Notes under the pieces: generated by a model
The model's input: only the letters and a program-made list of their open reading frames with translations
The model's database searches: none
Told to the model about the DNA's origin: nothing
Position numbers and translations under genes: made by a program
Origin: Stakelama saccharophila
GTDB taxonomy: Bacteria > Pseudomonadota > Alphaproteobacteria > Sphingomonadales > Sphingomonadaceae
Direction: 5' to 3'
Assembly: GCF_032229225.1 (NCBI RefSeq)
Contig: NZ_CP135076.1
Location: 2,461,001-2,525,000, forward strand
Length of the DNA: 64,000 nt
In this document: positions 58,840 through 64,000 of the stretch, piece after piece
How the letters are laid out: each line of letters opens with the position of its first letter
How positions within the stretch are numbered: the stretch's first letter is position 1

Positions 58840-60209
58840 CAGTTATTTCCCGCCAGCGCCGCCACAACGGACGCCAGCCCGATCGCATTCGAACCCTTGA
58901 TGAGCACCGCGTCGTCGGCGGCGAGATCGGCGACGAGCGCCTCCCGCGCCTCGGCGGCGTCGGCCACATGGACGAAATCCACGCGCCCCTCAAGCGCAGT
59001 CGCCAGCGGCGCCATGCCCTCGCCCACCAATATGGCGCGCGAAATGCCCGCTTCGTCGATGGGGTCGGCCAGGGCGGCGTGATATTCCGCCGATCGGACG
59101 CCCAGTTCGCGCATTTCGCCCAGCACCGCGAGCCTGCGTTTCGCCGGCTCGGCCGCCAGCACCTTCAGCGTCGCCCGCATGGATGACGGATTGGCGTTGT
59201 AGCTTTCGTCGATGACGAGCGCGGTGCCGCCGGGCACTTCGGCGCGGAACCGCGCGCCGCGCCCGGCCAGTCCGCCGATCTCCGCCAGCGCCAGGCCCGC
59301 CTGCGCCAGATCGGCTCCCACGGCGTCGACCGCGGCGAGGATCGCCATGGCGTTGGATACCCAGTGTTCGCCCGGCTGCGACAACGTGAAGCTCAGCTCG
59401 CGCTCGCCCACGCGCGCGGTGACGAAGGTTCCGCCCAATCCGGTGCGCATCCGTTCCAGCGGGTGAACGTCGGCGTCCCGGTCCAGACCGAAGGTGACGA
59501 TCCGTTCCGCATAGGGTTCGGCCGCCGCGATCAGGCGGCCCCGGTGCGGACTGTCGAACGGCACGATCGCGGTGCCGCCCGGCTGCAGCCCGGAAAAGAT
59601 TTCGCCCTTCGCATCGGCGATCGCGCTTTCGTCCTTGAAAAAGGCGGTGTGCGCCGGCGCGATGGCGGTGACGATGGCGACGTGCGGGCGCACCAAAGCG
59701 GCCAGCTCCGTCAGCTCGCCGGCATGGTTCATGCCCATTTCGAACACGCCGAAGCGGCTCGCCGCCGGCATCCGGGCCAGGCTGAGCGGCACGCCGGTAT
59801 GGTTGTTGTAGCTCTTGACCGAACGATGGGCGCAGCCCGGCGCCTGCCGGTCAAGACAGGCGAACAGCGCCTCCTTCGTCCCCGTCTTGCCGACCGAGCC
59901 CGTCACGCCGATGATCCGCGCATCCGTCCGCGCCCGCGCCTCCCGGCCCAGATCGTTGAGCGCGGCCATGGTATTCGCGACGCGGACATGCGGATGCGCG
60001 GTATCGACGGAAACGATCGCCCCGGCCGCACCCTGCTCGAATGCCTGGTCGAGAAACCGGTGGCCGTCGGTCGTCTCGCCACGAAGCGCGATGAACAGAC
60101 TGCCCGGCTCCACCTCGCGGCTGTCGAACGCGACTCTCGACGCCGCGAAATCGGCCGAAGCGGCACCGGATACGGCGGCCGCGATGTCAGCGGAAGTCCA
60201 GAGACTCAT
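58839..60209 (-). CDS. murF: UDP-N-acetylmuramoyl-tripeptide--D-alanyl-D-alanine ligase
   Basis: 456 residues. Adds D-Ala-D-Ala. Mur ligase motifs are [15 protein letters not shown] (ATP loop), [22 protein letters not shown] and [14 protein letters not shown] 60209 is preceded by GGGAGG, which is part of the outer arm of the repeat at 60215 and is spaced five bases from the ATG. The gap to murE is filled by that repeat. Confidence 0.96.
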   Translation of the reverse strand: MSLWTSADIAAAVSGAASADFAASRVAFDSREVEPGSLFIALRGETTDGHRFLDQAFEQGAAGAIVSVDTAHPHVRVANTMAALNDLGREARARTDARIIGVTGSVGKTGTKEALFACLDRQAPGCAHRSVKSYNNHTGVPLSLARMPAASRFGVFEMGMNHAGELTELAALVRPHVAIVTAIAPAHTAFFKDESAIADAKGEIFSGLQPGGTAIVPFDSPHRGRLIAAAEPYAERIVTFGLDRDADVHPLERMRTGLGGTFVTARVGERELSFTLSQPGEHWVSNAMAILAAVDAVGADLAQAGLALAEIGGLAGRGARFRAEVPGGTALVIDESYNANPSSMRATLKVLAAEPAKRRLAVLGEMRELGVRSAEYHAALADPIDEAGISRAILVGEGMAPLATALEGRVDFVHVADAAEAREALVADLAADDAVLIKGSNAIGLASVVAALAGNN

Positions 60210-60214
60210 TCTCT

Positions 60215-60309
60215 CCTCCCGCTTGCGGGAGGGGCCGGGGGAGGGCTTGGAGAACGGACCGCCATTCCACCGGACAGGCCCTCCCCTACCCCCTCCCGCA
60301 AGCGGGAGG
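60215..60309. repeat. Family-A-like palindromic repeat between murE and murF
   Basis: Perfect 20-bp terminal inverted repeats (60215-60234 and 60290-60309), with core CCTCCCGCTTGCGGGAGG. The arms are a variant of the family-A arm. The whole 121-base gap between murE and murF is this element with short flanks. Confidence 0.92.
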
Positions 60310-60330
60310 GGAACCGGTTCGTCGTCGCCC

Positions 60331-61746
60331 TCACGCCGCAGCCTCGCGCGCGACGGTCACGTCGTCGAAGGGCAATATCATGTCGCCGACGATCTGCCCC
60401 TGTTCATGTCCCTTGCCCGCCAACAGTACGATATCGTCGCCCATCGCTTCGGCGATGGCGGCGGCGATGGCCTCGCGGCGGCCGTCGATCTCGATCGCGT
60501 TCGGGGCGCCTTTCATGATCTCGGCCCGGATGCGCGCAGGCGCTTCGCCGCGCGGATTGTCGTCGGTGACGAAAACAAGGTCGGCGCCTTCGGCCGCGAC
60601 GCGCCCCATCGGCTCGCGCTTGCCCGTATCGCGGTCGCCGCCGGCGCCGAATACGACGATCAGCCGGCCTGCCGCATGCGGCTTTAGCGCCGCGATCGCC
60701 GCCTCCAGCGCATCGGGGGTATGTGCATAGTCGACATAGACCGGCGCTCCCTTCGGCGTGATGACCGCACGCTCCAGCCGCCCCCGCACCGGTTGCAGGC
60801 GCGCCAGGCCCGCAATCGTTTGCGCGACGTCGCCGCCCGTGGCGATCACCAGCCCCGCCGCGGTAAGGGCATTCGCAGCCTGATAGGCGCCGATCAGCGG
60901 CAGGTTGACCCTGTGCTCGCGCCCCTCGGCCTCGATCACCAGCCCCTGGCCCAGCAGCGTCGGATCGCGCGCGACGAGGCGCAGGGTGTCGCCATGCTCG
61001 CCCACCGTGATCAAGCGGTTGCCCCGCGCGCGGGCAAGGTCGATCACCCGGTCGGAATTGGGATCGTCGACCCACACGACCGACGCGCCCTGCGGATCGA
61101 GAACCTCGGAAAAGAGCCGCAGCTTGGCGGTGAAATAGGCTGCCATGTCGCCGTGATAGTCGAGATGATCGCGGCTGAGATTGGTGAAGGCCGCTGCGGA
61201 GACCGGCAATCCGCCGGTACGATATTGCGCCAGGCCGTGGCTCGACGCTTCGAACGCCAGATGGGTCACGCCCTCGCGCGCCAGCCCGGCGACGTTGGAC
61301 AGGAAGGTGACGATATCGGGGGTGGTGAGGCCGGTCGAGACCGCCTCTTCGGCGGTGCTGACGCCCAGCGTGCCGATCGATGCGGCGTGATGGCCCGCCA
61401 TGCGCCAGAGCTGGCGCGTCAGTTCGACCGTCGACGTCTTGCCGTTCGTGCCCGTCACCGCCACGGCGTGGGCGGGGAACGGTGCGAAGAACCGCGCGGC
61501 GAGTTCGGCGAAGCAGGCACGCGGATTGTCGGCGGCGATGTGCACCGCGCCGGATACCTGCGCCTCGTGCCGCGCGACCACCGCGATGGCGCCGCTCGCC
61601 ACCGCCCGGTCGATATAGTCCTCACCGTTGAACCGCGTCCCCTGGAACGCGCCGAAAACGGTGCCCGGCGCGACCTTGCGGTGGTCGATCGCGAACCCCG
61701 TTACCTGTTCGGTTTCCGTGCCTCCGGTCAGCGTGCCCAGCTTCAT
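60331..61746 (-). CDS. murE: UDP-N-acetylmuramoyl-tripeptide synthetase (meso-DAP adding)
   Basis: 471 residues. VTGTNGKTSTVELTRQL (ATP loop), FTNLSRDHLDYHGDM, VDYAHTPDALEAA and FVTDDNPRGEAP are visible. The DNPR motif is the usual mark of enzymes adding meso-diaminopimelate rather than lysine. The ATG overlaps ftsI by four bases. Confidence 0.97.
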   Translation of the reverse strand: MKLGTLTGGTETEQVTGFAIDHRKVAPGTVFGAFQGTRFNGEDYIDRAVASGAIAVVARHEAQVSGAVHIAADNPRACFAELAARFFAPFPAHAVAVTGTNGKTSTVELTRQLWRMAGHHAASIGTLGVSTAEEAVSTGLTTPDIVTFLSNVAGLAREGVTHLAFEASSHGLAQYRTGGLPVSAAAFTNLSRDHLDYHGDMAAYFTAKLRLFSEVLDPQGASVVWVDDPNSDRVIDLARARGNRLITVGEHGDTLRLVARDPTLLGQGLVIEAEGREHRVNLPLIGAYQAANALTAAGLVIATGGDVAQTIAGLARLQPVRGRLERAVITPKGAPVYVDYAHTPDALEAAIAALKPHAAGRLIVVFGAGGDRDTGKREPMGRVAAEGADLVFVTDDNPRGEAPARIRAEIMKGAPNAIEIDGRREAIAAAIAEAMGDDIVLLAGKGHEQGQIVGDMILPFDDVTVAREAAA

Positions 61747-63461
61747 TGCGCCTGCGCCACCTGTTCGCCCGACGCGGTCAGCACAAGCGGCGTCAGGTCG
61801 GACACGTCGATGTCGCGGTGTTCGTTCGGCATCACGTCAAGGATCGGGCCGGCACGCTGGATCGTTTCGCGCACCACCGGCGCCGCATTCCACGCCGCGG
61901 TCGTGAAACCATAGGTTTCCTTCGTGCCCTTGGGCGCCACCAGCGTCGCCATCACCACATATTGCGGATCGTCCATCGGAAACACGCCGGCGAATGTCGA
62001 TACGTTGCGGTGCCGCGCATAGCCGCCCGCGTCCGCCATTTCCGCGGTTCCTGTCTTGCCGCCGACGCGGTAGCCGGGCGCGCGGCCCTTCCTGCCGGTG
62101 CCGTCGAGCACGACGAGGCGCAGCAACTGGCACAGGCGCGCGCTGGTCGCCGCGGAAAACACACGCTTGCCGCGACGCTCCTTGCCTTCCGGCACCCGCA
62201 GCAGCGTGGGTTCGCGCAGAATGCCGCCATTGACCATCGCGGCATAGGCCGTCGCCAGGTGCAGCGGCGTAACGGCGATGCCGTGACCGTAGGCGGTCGT
62301 CATCGTCGTCGTCCGCCCCCAATAGCTCGGCCACAACGGCTTGGCCCGTTCGCGCAGTTCGATCGGCTGTTCCTGATCGAAGCGCAGCTTGTGGAACAAC
62401 GCCTTCATCTTCGCCTCGCCCAGCAGGTCGGCGATCCGCGCGGTGGCGATATTGGACGAATAGATCAGCGTTTCGGGAATGTTGAGCCAGCGTTCCTGCT
62501 CGTCGCCCGGATCGTCGTGGATATAATATGCGCCGACCTTTAGCGGCTTGGTCGCGTCGAAACGGCGCGCCATCGACGTCACCGTGCCGGTGTCGATCGC
62601 CTGCGCCATGGTGAGCGGCTTGAAGGTGGAGCCCAGCTCATAGACCGACTGCGTCACGTTGTTGCGCAACTGGTCCGCCGTCGCATGGCGGATGTCGTTG
62701 GGGTTGAAGGTGGGATAGGACACCATGGCGATCACCTCGCCGGTATGGATGTCCATCACGATGCCGCTCGCCGCCCTGGCGCCGAAGGTCTCCATCGCCG
62801 TGCCGAGCCGGCTCTGCATCGCCGCCTGCACCCGCATGTCGATCGACAGCGTCAGCGGGTCGGCGCGCCGCGCGGGATCGGTCAGCCGCTTGTCGAAGGC
62901 GCGCTCGATGCCGCGCAGCCCGTGGCCGTCGGCGCCGACGAAGCCCAGCACATGCGCTGCGAGCTGCGACTGCGGGTACAGCCGCTCGGGTTCCCGCCCC
63001 GGCGCGATTCCGGGCTCGCCCAGCGCGTTCACCGCGTCGACCGTCTCCGGCAGGGCGCGGCGGGCGAGATAGGTGAACGGCGCATCCAGCGTCAGCCGGT
63101 GATAATACCAGCGCGCATCGTGCTCCGGCATGATGCGCGCCAGGCTCTGCGCCAATTGCCGCTTGTCGCCGATCACCTTGTGCGGATGGACACCGATCGA
63201 CCAGGCGTCGATGGTCTGGGCCAGCGGCTGGCCGTTGCGGTCGACGATGTCGCCGCGCAGGGGCACGAACCGGGCCGAGACCAGCCGCGCCTCACCGGGT
63301 GGCGAGAAGATGGCGAGTTGCCCCAACCTGCCGAGGATCAACAATCCGCCCGCCGCGAACAACAGCAACAGCACCATCAACCGCCCATGCGCGACGCTGG
63401 TCAGCGCATGGCGGCCGCCGGTGCGGCGGTCGTCGGCGGAAGGGGCGACCAGGACGATCAA
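61743..63461 (-). CDS. ftsI: Peptidoglycan transpeptidase FtsI (penicillin-binding protein 3 type)
   Basis: 572 residues. One transmembrane helix (about 28-48), a pedestal domain with RGDIVDRNGQPLAQTIDAWSIG, and a transpeptidase domain with STFK (active-site Ser in YELGSTFKPLTM), SSN in IYSSNIATAR and KTGT in VGGKTGTAEM. Crosslinks septal peptidoglycan with FtsW. The ATG overlaps the FtsL-like gene by four bases. Confidence 0.97.
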   Translation of the reverse strand: MIVLVAPSADDRRTGGRHALTSVAHGRLMVLLLLFAAGGLLILGRLGQLAIFSPPGEARLVSARFVPLRGDIVDRNGQPLAQTIDAWSIGVHPHKVIGDKRQLAQSLARIMPEHDARWYYHRLTLDAPFTYLARRALPETVDAVNALGEPGIAPGREPERLYPQSQLAAHVLGFVGADGHGLRGIERAFDKRLTDPARRADPLTLSIDMRVQAAMQSRLGTAMETFGARAASGIVMDIHTGEVIAMVSYPTFNPNDIRHATADQLRNNVTQSVYELGSTFKPLTMAQAIDTGTVTSMARRFDATKPLKVGAYYIHDDPGDEQERWLNIPETLIYSSNIATARIADLLGEAKMKALFHKLRFDQEQPIELRERAKPLWPSYWGRTTTMTTAYGHGIAVTPLHLATAYAAMVNGGILREPTLLRVPEGKERRGKRVFSAATSARLCQLLRLVVLDGTGRKGRAPGYRVGGKTGTAEMADAGGYARHRNVSTFAGVFPMDDPQYVVMATLVAPKGTKETYGFTTAAWNAAPVVRETIQRAGPILDVMPNEHRDIDVSDLTPLVLTASGEQVAQAQ

Positions 63462-64000
63462 CGCAGGACCGCCGCCTCGATTCGGGCGCGCCGGGCGATG
63501 TCGCCGAGCGTCGATTCGCTCAACAGCTTCTCGTCGAGCATCGCCACCTTTTGCTCGTGCGGATTATCGGCCGCGCGCGAGCGGTCGGGCGCGGCCACCG
63601 CCTTGATCATGCGCGCCGGCGCCGGGCCGTCGGTATCGGCGCTGGCCAGCGCGACCGCAGGCGCCGCTCCGCTATGGTCGACGCCGTCGCCATGCGTCGC
63701 GCCGGCCGGAGCGACATCGCCGGCGCCGGGCATGACATAAGCGACATATTGCGGCTCGCCCTGGCCGAACTGGCCGGCGTCGAGCTGCGCCACGCCCTGC
63801 GCGCCGCTGGCGAGATATTGATCCGGCCGCGGCGCGCTCAACGCCAGCACGTCGCTGTTCCACTGTTCGAGCTGCGCCATGCTGGCGCGGGTGCGAAGCT
63901 CGATATTGAGGTCGCGGATGTCGCGCTGCGCATCGCGGATCGCGCGGTCGACCGATTCGACGCGGGCACGCTCTGCCGCGACCTGCGACGTCACCAGATA
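63458..64000 (-). CDS. ftsL: Cell division protein FtsL-like, 5' end outside the window
   Basis: 181 codons visible, open at the window edge. The visible part starts with YLVTSQVAAERARVESVDRAIRDAQRDIRDLNIELRTRAS, a coiled-coil following a transmembrane helix that must lie outside. Then comes a long Ala/Gly/Asp-rich low-complexity stretch and a helical end. The position before ftsI in a dcw cluster supports FtsL. The C-terminal extension is longer than in the small FtsL of E. coli. Confidence 0.75.
   Translation of the reverse strand, partial: YLVTSQVAAERARVESVDRAIRDAQRDIRDLNIELRTRASMAQLEQWNSDVLALSAPRPDQYLASGAQGVAQLDAGQFGQGEPQYVAYVMPGAGDVAPAGATHGDGVDHSGAAPAVALASADTDGPAPARMIKAVAAPDRSRAADNPHEQKVAMLDEKLLSESTLGDIARRARIEAAVLR

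Overview
The window is GC-rich chromosomal DNA from an alphaproteobacterium, most likely a member of the Sphingomonadaceae. Evidence: the order FYDLN-type zinc-ribbon gene, aroA, cmk, rpsA, ihfB; the ATPase-inhibitor-like DUF1476 gene; a complete dcw cluster; a ThiS-ThiG fusion; and short palindromic repeats of the kind that litter sphingomonad genomes. There is no insertion sequence, prophage, CRISPR array or rRNA. Two tRNA genes are present, tRNA-Ala(GGC) and tRNA-Leu(UAA).

Layout. 0-5.5 kb: a membrane-anchored unknown, propionyl-CoA carboxylase beta subunit, a BtuB-type TonB receptor with a cobalamin riboswitch and a start-sequestering hairpin, and two very small membrane-peptide genes. 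5.6-12.8 kb: tRNA-Ala, the aroA-cmk-rpsA-ihfB block, tRNA-Leu, an orphan peptide-binding lipoprotein. 12.8-19 kb: RNase T2, NAD synthesis genes nadC and nadA around a DUF2254 membrane protein, and an MBL-fold/DUF4230 pair. 19-22.4 kb: a BlaI/BlaR1-like pair with two operators, then grxD-bolA-DUF1476. 22.6-28 kb: quinone oxidoreductase, leuD, a tiny exported peptide, leuC, then a divergent LysR/aldo-keto reductase pair. 28-36 kb: a SulP-UspA-DksA-like operon behind a structured leader, a CoA-transferase operon whose two subunits are separated by two other genes, a TPP enzyme and a CsbD gene. 36-46.7 kb: lipoprotein hydrolase, thiSG, aroQ-accB-accC-arsC-like-PLD, a phosphatase/fructosamine kinase pair, dgt and a TPR/SPOR protein. 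46.7-64 kb: the dcw cluster on the minus strand, in transcription order ftsL (partial)-ftsI-murE-murF-mraY-murD-ftsW-murG-murC-murB-ddl-ftsQ-ftsA-ftsZ.

The most interesting signal is a family of about 95-145 bp palindromic repeats whose arms contain GGGGAGG or GGGAGG on either strand. In the dcw cluster, genes from ftsL to ftsQ are joined by 1-4 nt start/stop overlaps. This chain is broken twice, between murE and murF and between murB and ddl. Each break is a repeat copy whose outer arm supplies the Shine-Dalgarno sequence of the next gene. A third copy lies in frame inside murD and encodes about 46 extra residues. The repeats may therefore act as portable ribosome-binding sites and as tolerated protein insertions.

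Starts were chosen from ribosome-binding sites, family lengths and overlaps. All functions are inferred from recognisable motifs and gene order. No database search was run.
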